Shown here piece after piece: positions 8,769 to 15,789 of a DNA stretch of 53,254 nt (position 1 is its first letter; each line of letters begins with the position of its first letter). The stretch is from Clostridiales bacterium DTU073 (GTDB lineage: Bacteria; Bacillota; Peptococcia; DRI-13; DTU073): NCBI GenBank assembly GCA_001512665.1, contig LFSF01000015.1:27951-81204 (forward strand), read 5' to 3'. The position numbers and the translations under genes were made by a program. The notes beneath the pieces are model-generated. The model was given only the letters and a program-made list of their open reading frames with translations. It searched no databases and was not told where the DNA came from.

Positions 8769-9453
8769 AAGTTCGTCACCTGTGGCTTCGGTAGCCTTGG
8801 TCTCTGAGGAGAAGCTGTGGGGAGAGATGACCTTAAATATTGGTTTGACTCATTCCGAACAACTCTTACCCTTAATTGATGAACTGTTACACCAGGTCAA
8901 GGTTGACATTTCTGAAATAGAGGGGATTGCTATTTCCGGAGGTCCTGGCTCTTTTACCGGTTTAAGGATTGGGATGGCTACAGCTAAGGGTTTGGCGCAA
9001 GGTCTCAATAAACCGCTGGTTAGTATTCCTACCTTATTAGCTTTAGCTTATCAGCAGGTAGGTTGTTCGGGATTAGTAGCACCGGTCTTGAATGCCCGCA
9101 GAAATGAGGTATATACGGCGTTATTTAGATTTAGCGGTGTGGAATATCAGCAGGTGGAGGATGATCAGGCGATTAATCCTCAATTATGGGCAGAAAAGCT
9201 TGCTGATTATGGAGAGCCTATTTTATTTACAGGCGATGGAGCAACAATTTATGCAGATGTTTGGCAGGAGAGTCTCGGGGAAAAGGCTGTAATTATTCCC
9301 GGTATTTTTCAATTGGCACGGGGAGCAAGCGTTGCTGAGCTAGGTCTGCGCAAGTTATTAAAAGGAGAAGAGGATGAAGTTTTTACGCTGAAGCCTCTGT
9401 ATATTCGTTCTTCTGAGGCTGAAAGGAAGTTGAAGACATCTGTTAAGTCTTGA
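8749..9453 (+). CDS. tsaB: t6A biosynthesis protein TsaB
   Basis: 234 residues beginning MKVLGIESSSPVASVALV, with the ASKHA-fold signature ISGGPGSFTGLRIGMATAKGLA. TsaB is the catalytically inactive paralogue that dimerises with TsaD. AAGGAG lies inside tsaE, ahead of the ATG at 8749. Gene order tsaE-tsaB-rimI-tsaD is the common bacterial arrangement. Confidence 0.95.
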   Translation: MKVLGIESSSPVASVALVSEEKLWGEMTLNIGLTHSEQLLPLIDELLHQVKVDISEIEGIAISGGPGSFTGLRIGMATAKGLAQGLNKPLVSIPTLLALAYQQVGCSGLVAPVLNARRNEVYTALFRFSGVEYQQVEDDQAINPQLWAEKLADYGEPILFTGDGATIYADVWQESLGEKAVIIPGIFQLARGASVAELGLRKLLKGEEDEVFTLKPLYIRSSEAERKLKTSVKS

Positions 9454-9526
9454 ACAGACACATTATTTGTGTTAGGTTTAAGCATAGTGTTGTAGATTTT
9501 GCAAGTAAAATTTTGCTGTGTGGATT

Positions 9527-9558
9527 TAAGTAAAGAGGTGCAGGTAAGTAAAGAGGTG
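9527..9558 (+). repeat. 18-bp tandem duplication carrying the rimI ribosome site
   Basis: TAAGTAAAGAGGTG occurs at 9527-9540 and again at 9545-9558, separated by CAGG, giving 1.8 copies of an 18-bp unit. Each copy contains GAGGTG. Only the second is correctly spaced from the rimI ATG at 9564. Confidence 0.9.
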
Positions 9559-9563
9559 TATTT

Positions 9564-10031
9564 ATGGCTCTGAATACAAAGTATCTTTTGCGACCGATGG
9601 AAGAGAAAGATATACCGCAGGTTGTAGAGATTGAAAAACAGTCGTTCTCCTGTCCCTGGTCACCGTATGCTTTTAAGTGTGAATTAGCAGACAATGAATT
9701 TGCGTATTATTTAGTCGTAACTACAGAAGATAACCAAGAATTAGTCTTAGGTTATGGTGGGATGTGGCTGATCATTGATGAGTCCCATATTACGAATATT
9801 GCTATTGCTCCGGAGCATCGTGGGAAAAAATTGGGTGAGCTTCTTATGGGGGGGTTGGAGGCATTAGCGTTGCAAAAAGGTGCGTTACGAATGACATTAG
9901 AGGTACGGGTTTCTAACGAAAAAGCTCAGACCCTTTATAAAAGAAGAGGATTTGTTCCTTCCGGGATTCGTCCTAATTATTATGCTTTGGAAAATGAAGA
10001 TGCCCTTATTATGTGGAAGGAATTTTTCTGA
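9564..10031 (+). CDS. rimI: Ribosomal protein bS18-alanine N-acetyltransferase RimI
   Basis: 155-residue GNAT acetyltransferase. Visible motifs are the N-terminal EIEKQSFSCPWSPYAF, the acetyl-CoA loop IAPEHRGKKLGELLMGGL and EVRVSNEKAQTLYKRRGF, all typical of RimI. It acetylates the N-terminal Ala of ribosomal protein S18 and sits in its usual place between tsaB and tsaD. It starts 110 bp after tsaB, downstream of a duplicated ribosome site. Confidence 0.92.
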   Translation: MALNTKYLLRPMEEKDIPQVVEIEKQSFSCPWSPYAFKCELADNEFAYYLVVTTEDNQELVLGYGGMWLIIDESHITNIAIAPEHRGKKLGELLMGGLEALALQKGALRMTLEVRVSNEKAQTLYKRRGFVPSGIRPNYYALENEDALIMWKEFF

Positions 10032-10112
10032 TCTTTTTTCGTTTTTAGTTAAACATATTATTTAATAATAATGATGATGATGATGGTATGTAAGGCAAAG
10101 TGAGGTTAGATT

Positions 10113-11135
10113 ATGTTGGGACAAGATAAGGAAATAATTATGGCTGTAGAAACAAGTTGTGATGAGACAGCAGTAGCTATTTTGGCGGAAGGCAAAGATC
10201 TGTTGACCAATATAGTATCTTCGCAGATCAAAGTACATCAGCAATATGGCGGAGTTGTTCCTGAAATTGCTTCGCGTAAGCATTTGGAACAGGTTAATGG
10301 CTTAATAAGCTTGGCTTTAAAAGAGGCTAAGCTTAACTTTTCGCAGTTATCAGCCCTTGCGGTAACATATGGGCCCGGTTTAGTAGGTGCGTTATTAGTC
10401 GGAGTTAGTACAGTTAAGGCCTTGGCGTATAGTCTCAAACTTCCTTTGCTTGCTGTTAATCACATCGAAGGACATATTTATGCTAATTGGCTTACTCATA
10501 AGCACATTGAATTTCCGTTGATTGGTTTGATTGTTTCCGGTGGTCATACAGCTTTGGTGGAAATGCGTGGGCATGGAGAATATGTTTTGTTGGGACAAAC
10601 TCAAGATGATGCAGTTGGTGAAGCCTATGATAAGGTAGCTCGAGCTATGGGTTTGTCTTATCCAGGGGGACCGTTGTTGGATAGACTGGCTCAGGAAGGT
10701 AATCCTGAAGCGGTAAAATTGCCACGTGCTTGGTTGGGAGAAAACAGTTATGATTTTAGTTTTAGTGGGTTGAAGACGGCGGTTTTAAATTACTTGAATA
10801 GAGCTTCTCAAAAGGGAGAAAAGGTAATTCAAGCTGATCTTGCGGCGAGTTTTCAGGCTAGTGTAGTTGAAGTTTTAGTAGAAAAAACAGTTCGTGCTGC
10901 TAAACAAAAAGGCATACTATCAGTTTTGATGGCCGGCGGGGTTTCCGCCAATAGTTCACTGAGGGAGGAAATGCAAAAACGGTGTGGGCAGGAAGGTTTA
11001 AAGCTTTATTATCCACCGTTGGAGTTTTGTACTGATAATGCGGCTATGATTGCCTGTGCTGCTCATTATCGCTATTTAAAAGGGGAATTTGCCAATTGGA
11101 GCTTGAATGCAGTGCCGCAGTTAAGGTTATATTAG
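10113..11135 (+). CDS. tsaD: tRNA N6-adenosine threonylcarbamoyltransferase TsaD
   Basis: 340 residues of the Kae1/TsaD family. Motifs are VETSCDETAVAIL, the metal-binding HIEGH in VNHIEGHIYANW, IVSGGHTALVEM, SFSGLKTAVLNYL and CTDNAAMIACAAHYRY. It transfers the threonylcarbamoyl group from threonylcarbamoyl-AMP to A37 of tRNA together with TsaB and TsaE. Start ATG 10113 follows GTGAGGTT. The 81-bp spacer before it carries five consecutive ATG triplets (10071-10085) with no ribosome site. Confidence 0.96.
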   Translation: MLGQDKEIIMAVETSCDETAVAILAEGKDLLTNIVSSQIKVHQQYGGVVPEIASRKHLEQVNGLISLALKEAKLNFSQLSALAVTYGPGLVGALLVGVSTVKALAYSLKLPLLAVNHIEGHIYANWLTHKHIEFPLIGLIVSGGHTALVEMRGHGEYVLLGQTQDDAVGEAYDKVARAMGLSYPGGPLLDRLAQEGNPEAVKLPRAWLGENSYDFSFSGLKTAVLNYLNRASQKGEKVIQADLAASFQASVVEVLVEKTVRAAKQKGILSVLMAGGVSANSSLREEMQKRCGQEGLKLYYPPLEFCTDNAAMIACAAHYRYLKGEFANWSLNAVPQLRLY

Positions 11136-11276
11136 ATCGGTATCTTAAAGGGTTCACAAAAGGCAAATTTTGGGTTATGATTAAGCAAATAGAACCTTCA
11201 GAAAAAAATTAAAGGTTGTTGTAAATTAAGTTTAAATATGGGACTTCTTTAGGAAATTTTATGAAGAGGGAGGAGA

Positions 11277-11702
11277 ATGGGTAGAGTGAAAAGTTTTATG
11301 CAGTTTAGTAAGAATGACCAAAGTGATATTATGCGGAATGGAAGAACGATAGAAGAATTATTAAGACGTGAATTAATCATTTATGCTAAATCAGCTTTAG
11401 ATAATGTGGATAGATTTATAGAAATCGCGAGAGAAGAATATAGTAATAGAAATTTTAGAGAATTAAAAGGGAAATATCTAGAAACATTAGAAGTAAGGGC
11501 AAAAAAACTAAGATCAATGGCAGAAATTTTAAGTGAAGTAGTAGTAGAATTAGAAAATTATGTGAACAAATTAGGTGAAAGTAGAGGTCTGGTGGATAGT
11601 TTTAAGAAGGTGTTTAGTGGAATTAATATATTTAATGATGAATTGAAAGCAAAAATTAAGAGAGAACCAGCTCATATTAAAACAAACTTATCATTAAGAT
11701 GA
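11277..11702 (+). CDS. Unknown charged helical protein, copy 1 of a tandem pair
   Basis: I do not recognise this 141-residue protein. It is almost entirely predicted helix, rich in Arg, Lys and Glu, with no membrane segment or signal peptide (RTIEELLRRELIIYAKSALDNVDRFIEIAREEYSN, then VVVELENYVNKLGES). The ATG at 11277 lies only three bases after GGAGG, so the GTG at 11286 is an alternative start. The next ORF is clearly a diverged copy: it shares IEELL, EEYSN/EEHSN, NRNF, ELEN and LG in the same order. The region is much more AT-rich than the tsa genes. Copy 1 ends in TGA at 11702, and the copy-2 frame is already open at 11698. Confidence 0.6.
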   Translation: MGRVKSFMQFSKNDQSDIMRNGRTIEELLRRELIIYAKSALDNVDRFIEIAREEYSNRNFRELKGKYLETLEVRAKKLRSMAEILSEVVVELENYVNKLGESRGLVDSFKKVFSGINIFNDELKAKIKREPAHIKTNLSLR

Positions 11703-11784
11703 ATCTGAGGGGCAGCTTAGTAAGATTGACCTAAGTGATATTATCATAAAAGGAAGAAAGATAGAAGAACTATTAAAAAATGAA

Positions 11785-12141
11785 TTGCTAATTGATGCAG
11801 AATTAGCTTTAAAAAATGTGAACCGACTTATAATAGCAAAAGAAGAACATAGTAATAGCAATAGAAATTTTAAAAAAGTAAAAAGAGAATATATTGAGGA
11901 ATTAGAAAAACATGTACAAAAATTTAAAACTACGGTAGAATTGTTTAGAGAAACAGTAATAGAATTGGAAAATGAACTAAGTATATTAGGAAAAAATAAA
12001 GATAATGAAAGAGGAGATTTAAATAAGCGGAAAAATTTACAAGTTATTTATGATGGAATAAAGGGAATGAGACCGAATAGTCAGGAAATATCTGTAACAA
12101 ATGCGAGAGGGCTTTTTGCACCAAATAGGGACGTGCACTGA
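11785..12141 (+). CDS. Unknown charged helical protein, copy 2 of the tandem pair (5' end unclear)
   Basis: 118 residues if read from the TTG at 11785, but the frame is open back to 11698. The upstream codons (GQLSKIDLSDIIIKGRKIEELL) match the N-terminal part of copy 1 (FSKNDQSDIMRNGRTIEELL). There is no ATG, GTG or TTG in that homologous stretch and no good ribosome site before 11785. GAGGGG at 11707 could serve a rare ATT start at 11725. Either the gene has lost its start, or it was fused to copy 1 before a one-base frame change near 11700. The C-terminal tail (VTNARGLFAPNRDVH) is not shared with copy 1. Function unknown. Confidence 0.5.
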   Translation: MLIDAELALKNVNRLIIAKEEHSNSNRNFKKVKREYIEELEKHVQKFKTTVELFRETVIELENELSILGKNKDNERGDLNKRKNLQVIYDGIKGMRPNSQEISVTNARGLFAPNRDVH

Positions 12142-12308
12142 CTTTTTAATAATATAAGAAATTAGAGAAAAACCGTTTTTGCGTTAATAGCTAGGGACAG
12201 TGTTTATTTTTTTTATAAATCTAGTATAATTAGAGAAGAATTAAAAATTTTTATCCTTATTTTACAAGAGGGGAAAAAGAATTTTAAAATTGAGGAGTTG
12301 GTTATACA

Positions 12309-13622
12309 TTGGACCCTGATAGTAGTCCTTATTTAATTCATGTGTTGTTTTTTGTTCTGCTTTCTTTCTTTTGTGTAACTTGTGAAAAGGCATTATGTAC
12401 ACTTAGCAAAAGGATAATACCCAAGGTAAATAGTGAAGAAGCGGGTAGTGAAGGTAATTCTAGTATTGCTTTGGTGAAGAAAGTATTAGAGGATCCTTCT
12501 GATGTATTTATTACACTTTTCTTTGTCAATTTAGTTAGTTGTATAGTCGCTGCCGGTTTAGGTATAGTAACAGCTCTAAAATATTGGGGTGAAGGCTGGG
12601 GATTTTTAGGTGCGGTAGCCGTTTTTATTGTTGTATTTATGCTGATTGGGGAAATTATTCCCGAGGTATTAGGGAAAAAATATGCTCAGGAAATTAGCTG
12701 TTTGTTTATTAGAATCATAGTGCTGTTTAAGTATTTGTGCTATCCTTTGACGAAACCATTTACTTTAATAAAGCAGTTTCTTAATAGAATAGTAGGTATA
12801 CCAAAAGATGAAGCAGAGAATGAGTTTACTGAAGAAGCAAAAGAGATCATTAATATGGTAACTTCTGGTTTAGCTGTTACGGGCGAAAACGAGGAAATGA
12901 TTAATCAAGTGGAAAAAACCATATTACATGGGGTTATTGAGTTTGCTGATATGGTAGTCAATGATGTTATGACACCTCGTCCGGATATTATTGCGGTAGA
13001 GAAAAATATTTCTTTTGATGATTTAATTACCATAATTAAAGAAGAAAAATTTTCTAGAATACCTGTTTATGAAAAGACAGTTGATAATATTATCGGAGTT
13101 GTGCATATTAAAGATTTGATTCTTCTATTGCCCGAACAAAGAGAGAATTTCTTTCTTGAAAAACATGTGCGCCAGACAATTTATATACCTGAAACAAAAA
13201 AAATCTCCGAATTATTTATGGTAATGAAAAAAGAGAAGATTCATATGGCTATTGTTTTGGATGAATACGGTAGTACTGCTGGGATTGTTACGTTAGAAGA
13301 TCTTATTGAAGAAATCATGGGTGACATACAAGACGAACATGACCGGGAGGAACCGTTATTGCGGCATATTGATGAGGATACAGTAGAGGTTAAGGCTAGT
13401 ATGAGGATTGAGGAGCTAAATGAAGATTTGAATCTTAACTTGAGTTGTGAAGAAGCAGATACGCTCGGCGGATTAGTCTTTGCGACTTTAGATCGTATAC
13501 CTGTAGAAGGTGATAAGATAGAAATAGCGGATCTTGAACTTTCTGTTTTGGAAATGGAAGGTCATCGCATTGAAAAGGTACGTTTAAATAAATTGCCAAG
13601 TGTTAAAGAAATAGAGGCTTAA
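12309..13622 (+). CDS. CNNM/CorC (HlyC) family transmembrane protein with CBS domains
   Basis: 437 residues read from the TTG at 12309, chosen because GAGGAG lies 11 bases upstream and no ATG is nearby. The N-terminal CNNM/DUF21 part has about four hydrophobic segments (LIHVLFFVLLSFFCVTCEKAL, VFITLFFVNLVSCIVAAG, LGAVAVFIVVFMLIGEIIPE, FIRIIVLFKYLCYPL). A CBS pair follows (VNDVMTPRPDIIAVE, SRIPVYEKTVDNIIGVVHIKDL, AIVLDEYGSTAGIVTLEDLIEEIMGDI), then a C-terminal CorC_HlyC domain. Family members are linked to Mg2+ or Co2+ efflux and metal homeostasis. A TATAAT at 12225-12230 is a possible -10 element. A strong terminator follows. Confidence 0.88.
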   Translation: MDPDSSPYLIHVLFFVLLSFFCVTCEKALCTLSKRIIPKVNSEEAGSEGNSSIALVKKVLEDPSDVFITLFFVNLVSCIVAAGLGIVTALKYWGEGWGFLGAVAVFIVVFMLIGEIIPEVLGKKYAQEISCLFIRIIVLFKYLCYPLTKPFTLIKQFLNRIVGIPKDEAENEFTEEAKEIINMVTSGLAVTGENEEMINQVEKTILHGVIEFADMVVNDVMTPRPDIIAVEKNISFDDLITIIKEEKFSRIPVYEKTVDNIIGVVHIKDLILLLPEQRENFFLEKHVRQTIYIPETKKISELFMVMKKEKIHMAIVLDEYGSTAGIVTLEDLIEEIMGDIQDEHDREEPLLRHIDEDTVEVKASMRIEELNEDLNLNLSCEEADTLGGLVFATLDRIPVEGDKIEIADLELSVLEMEGHRIEKVRLNKLPSVKEIEA

Positions 13623-13646
13623 AAAGAAAATAATAAAAGTAAGAAT

Positions 13647-13694
13647 AAAAAATACGTTTATTTTTTCTACAGTGAGGAAAATAAACGTTTTTTT
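13647..13694 (+). terminator. Intrinsic terminator after the CNNM gene
   Basis: AAAAAATACGTTTATTTT pairs with AAAATAAACGTTTTTTT around a 13-base loop, ending in a T tract, 25 bases after the stop codon. Confidence 0.8.
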
Positions 13695-13739
13695 AATTTA
13701 GAGGGTTTTAAGAGGGGTTTAAAATGAAGGAAAAGGTTT

Positions 13740-13922
13740 TGTGGATTAAAAATCTGTGGATAATGTGAGCAACTTTGTGAATAACTGCTATATGGGGTTT
13801 ACTAATGTGGACAAAAAACTGAGTAAAAAAATTTCCAAATCTGTGGATAATGTGGACATTATAAGAAAAACGCTGTACAATATGTAAAAATCTGTGTATA
13901 AGTTTGTGGATTTTGTGGATAG
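13740..13922 (-). repeat. Array of DnaA-box-like 9-mers in one orientation
   Basis: On the plus strand TGTGGATAA (reverse complement of the DnaA box TTATCCACA) occurs exactly at 13755 and 13842. One-mismatch versions lie at 13740, 13776, 13806, 13893 and 13914, and two-mismatch versions at 13851 and 13905. All point the same way within 183 bp of AT-rich, apparently non-coding DNA. This occupies most of the 425-bp gap between the CNNM gene and the accessory cluster. dnaA and dnaN are not in the window. Possible roles are a DnaA-titrating cluster, an origin of an integrated element, or a coincidental tandem repeat. Confidence 0.65.
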
Positions 13923-13968
13923 GTAGCACATATGTTCTGGGAAAAATTTTAAAAAAATGTAAAAACAT

Positions 13969-13997
13969 TTGCAATAAATTTCTGAATAGAATATAAT
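13969..13997 (+). promoter_or_regulatory. Sigma-A-type promoter ahead of the accessory cluster
   Basis: TTGCAA (13969-13974) and TATAAT (13992-13997) are separated by 17 bp, just downstream of the DnaA-box-like array and about 50 bp before the ATG at 14048. Confidence 0.55.
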
Positions 13998-14047
13998 ATA
14001 CTTAAGATATCTGGAAAAGTAAATAAATATAAAGGGGATTACTTGAA

Positions 14048-14254
14048 ATGTTGAATGGTATATATGAAGCAAATAGAGTAATAAGGAGAGATTTAGCAAT
14101 AAATATTATAAAAAACAGTTCCAGTGAGTTTCTTAATTTACTCATTGAAGATAATGGAGTCTATAAGTTATCTAAGATGTTTAATGTTTATAAAGAAGCA
14201 GAAAATAATTTGATTAGAGTTTTTGAAAGTATAAAAATGGAGATAGATTTATAA
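14048..14254 (+). CDS. Unknown helical protein, N-terminal piece of a frame-disrupted gene
   Basis: 68 residues starting at an ATG preceded by AAAGGGGAT. No recognised domain; helix-forming and charged (MLNGIYEANRVIRRDLAIN). It stops at 14254, but from 14227 the neighbouring frame is open and reads RFIRDSKEWQMFRNELYLRY straight into the next ORF. I read 14048-14938 as one ancestral gene of about 297 codons broken by two opposite one-base frame changes. If so, this ORF is its first fragment and is probably not functional alone. Confidence 0.45.
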   Translation: MLNGIYEANRVIRRDLAINIIKNSSSEFLNLLIEDNGVYKLSKMFNVYKEAENNLIRVFESIKMEIDL

Positions 14255-14274
14255 GGGATTCTAAAGAATGGCAA

Positions 14275-14778
14275 ATGTTTCGTAATGAATTATATCTGAG
14301 ATATGATGCAGCCAGAGAAGCTGTAGCTATCATGGAAAAATCAGAGATAACAAGAAATGATGTGATAGCTTATTTAAAAATTTGTCAGTCTTTAGGAGGA
14401 AATATTAATAAAAATCAATCAGAACTTCTGCAAACATTAAAAGCAATAAATTTAACAGAACGGGGCTTAGATAGTCTAATTCATGAGGTAAATGAAGCGG
14501 AAAAATTATCAGTTACAGAGTGGTTAGACAAGATGGGAACTAAAGATTTGAATTCATTAAATAAAAATGATTATGAAGATATGTTGAGTGAGGCGTGGAA
14601 ATTAAGAAAAGATTCTTTTAATCAAATGTTTGATAACAAACAGGAAAAAATTAATGTTGCCGAATTTAGTAATCCTCATAAAGATTGGATTACTAATAGT
14701 GTGAGAGATGAGGTAATGTTTGAGGCAGCTTTGCGGGACAATGTCAATAAGGATGATTTAATGGCGAGAATTATTTAA
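14275..14778 (+). CDS. Unknown helical protein, middle piece of a frame-disrupted gene
   Basis: 167 residues if started at the ATG at 14275, which lacks a convincing ribosome site. The frame is open from 14227, overlapping the end of the previous ORF. The product is acidic, soluble and helical (YLRYDAAREAVAIMEKSEITRNDVIAYLK) and I recognise no family. Near its 3' end (14762-14778) the coding signal seems to pass to another frame, which continues ELFKGDSRELLEMNELLNLE to a stop at 14938. Confidence 0.45.
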   Translation: MFRNELYLRYDAAREAVAIMEKSEITRNDVIAYLKICQSLGGNINKNQSELLQTLKAINLTERGLDSLIHEVNEAEKLSVTEWLDKMGTKDLNSLNKNDYEDMLSEAWKLRKDSFNQMFDNKQEKINVAEFSNPHKDWITNSVRDEVMFEAALRDNVNKDDLMARII

Positions 14779-14938
14779 AGGCGACAGCAGAGAATTATTA
14801 GAAATGAATGAATTATTGAATTTAGAAGATGTTTGCTATAAAGATTTAGATCTTGAAAAAATTAGTAATAATAAAATTAAAAATATAAAACAGAAAAATA
14901 CAAAAAACAGAGATTGGGATGATAAGAGGGGAAGATGA
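14762..14938 (+). pseudogene. C-terminal remnant in a shifted frame after the 14275 ORF
   Basis: This 58-codon frame opens after a TAA at 14759 and reads WRELFKGDSRELLEMNELLN, then a Lys/Asn-rich tail ending KNRDWDDKRGR. It overlaps the end of the preceding ORF by 17 bp. It has an internal ATG at 14803 but no ribosome site. It is in the same frame as the 14048 ORF, so two compensating frame changes would join all three pieces. Sequencing error is an alternative to true decay. Confidence 0.4.
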
Positions 14939-14963
14939 CTTCTTTTCCAGAGTGGGCTAGAGT

Positions 14964-14991
14964 TTAACAAATGTTTATTAACAAATGTTTA
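14964..14991 (+). repeat. Perfect tandem 14-bp repeat upstream of the 15009 gene
   Basis: TTAACAAATGTTTA occurs twice, end to end, just before the ribosome site AAGGAGGGG of the next gene. Its placement suits an operator, but no cognate regulator is evident. Confidence 0.85.
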
Positions 14992-15008
14992 AATAAGGAG
15001 GGGTTGTG

Positions 15009-15725
15009 ATGGCACGTTTACCTTGGAGAAGACCGGAAGAAAGAAAGGAAGCTGAAAACAGATTAAAAAATGGGTCTGTTTTTGGTATTGTAAGAAACGG
15101 ATTTATGGAATTGCCCCAAAATAGAGAAGTTGAAGAAGAACGTTATGCTCCACAGAGTGAGTTAATTCTTGAAGGACGACAATCCCGACAATCAGTGGAA
15201 ATAGACAAAGGAGTAAATGGTGGTAGTAGAACGGTTGAAGATTTCTTAGCTGCAGCCAAAGCAAATAAGAATAAAGAACAGCAAGTAAGCATAGTAAATA
15301 CTCCTAATGAAGAAATTGTAATAACATCAAGAGCAAGAACTCCGAGAATGAAAGTACCAGGTTATACGGAAAAGGTAATGCCTGATGGTTCAATAATAAG
15401 CACTAAGGACAAAGGAGTAAATGGTGGTGGTAGAACGGTTGAAGATTTCTTAGCTGCAGCCAAAGCAAATAAAAATAAAGAACAGCAAGTAAGCATAGTA
15501 AATACACCTAATGAAGAAATTGTAATAACATCAAGAACAAGAACTCCGAGAATGAAAGTACCAGGTTATACGGAAAAGGTAATGCCTGATGGTTCAATAA
15601 TAAGTGTTAAGGAACAAAGCATAGCGGGAAGAAAGTTACCAAATGACATTTCTGAACAGTCGAAAGCTCAGGGCGTAAAACCAGTGAGACAGGTAAGAAC
15701 AAATGACGACAGAGAGTTTTGTTAA
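15009..15725 (+). CDS. Unknown protein with a near-identical 68-residue tandem repeat and a C-terminal Cys
   Basis: The ATG at 15009 follows AAGGAGGGG (the ORF track uses the GTG at 15006). The product has 238 residues and no recognised domain. A basic N-terminus (MARLPWRRPEERKEAENRLK) precedes two adjacent 68-residue units containing RTVEDFLAAAKANKNKEQQV and TPRMKVPGYTEKVMPDGSII. These differ at only a few positions, pointing to a recent duplication. The protein is hydrophilic, without membrane segments or signal peptide, and ends DDREFC, a terminal Cys shared in kind with the next two genes. It heads a four-gene run (15009-18920) with gaps of 34-64 bp, probably one operon. Confidence 0.65.
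   Translation: MARLPWRRPEERKEAENRLKNGSVFGIVRNGFMELPQNREVEEERYAPQSELILEGRQSRQSVEIDKGVNGGSRTVEDFLAAAKANKNKEQQVSIVNTPNEEIVITSRARTPRMKVPGYTEKVMPDGSIISTKDKGVNGGGRTVEDFLAAAKANKNKEQQVSIVNTPNEEIVITSRTRTPRMKVPGYTEKVMPDGSIISVKEQSIAGRKLPNDISEQSKAQGVKPVRQVRTNDDREFC
15204..15611 (+). repeat. Two direct 204-bp repeats inside the 15009 gene
   Basis: Unit 1 is 15204-15407 and unit 2 is 15408-15611. Differences are few and mostly synonymous or conservative (for example AATAAGAAT/AATAAAAAT and GCAAGA/ACAAGA), and one Ser codon becomes Gly. The unit length is an exact multiple of three, so the reading frame is kept. Confidence 0.95.
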
Positions 15726-15745
15726 AGGCTTTCTTTCTTATTCTT

Positions 15746-15759
15746 TAACTATATAGTTA
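15746..15759. promoter_or_regulatory. 14-bp perfect palindrome between the 15009 and 15790 genes
   Basis: TAACTATATAGTTA is self-complementary and lies about 30 bp before the ATG of the next gene. It may be a regulator-binding site. It is too AT-rich and short of T residues to act as a terminator. Confidence 0.4.
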
Positions 15760-15789
15760 GTTAAAAGAGAAGAGAAAGGGGAGATTAGG

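Noticed and set aside
10071-10103. Mini-ORF with five consecutive Met codons before tsaD
   Set aside because: It is a trinucleotide repeat without a ribosome site or adjacent terminator, so a methionine leader peptide is not supported.
11690-11712. Programmed +1 frameshift between the tandem copies
   Set aside because: AGA-TGA superficially recalls the prfB site, but there is no internal SD upstream and no known slippery codon; mutation or sequencing error is simpler.
13724-13768. 14-codon plus-strand ORF MKEKVLWIKNLWIM after AGAGGGG
   Set aside because: It has a plausible SD but is very short and overlaps the DnaA-box-like array; not supportable as a gene.
13708-13974. 88-codon minus-strand ORF rich in His and Ile (IHRF repeats)
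   Set aside because: Its repetitive sequence is produced by translating the DnaA-box-like 9-mers (TTATCCACAG...); there is no ribosome site.
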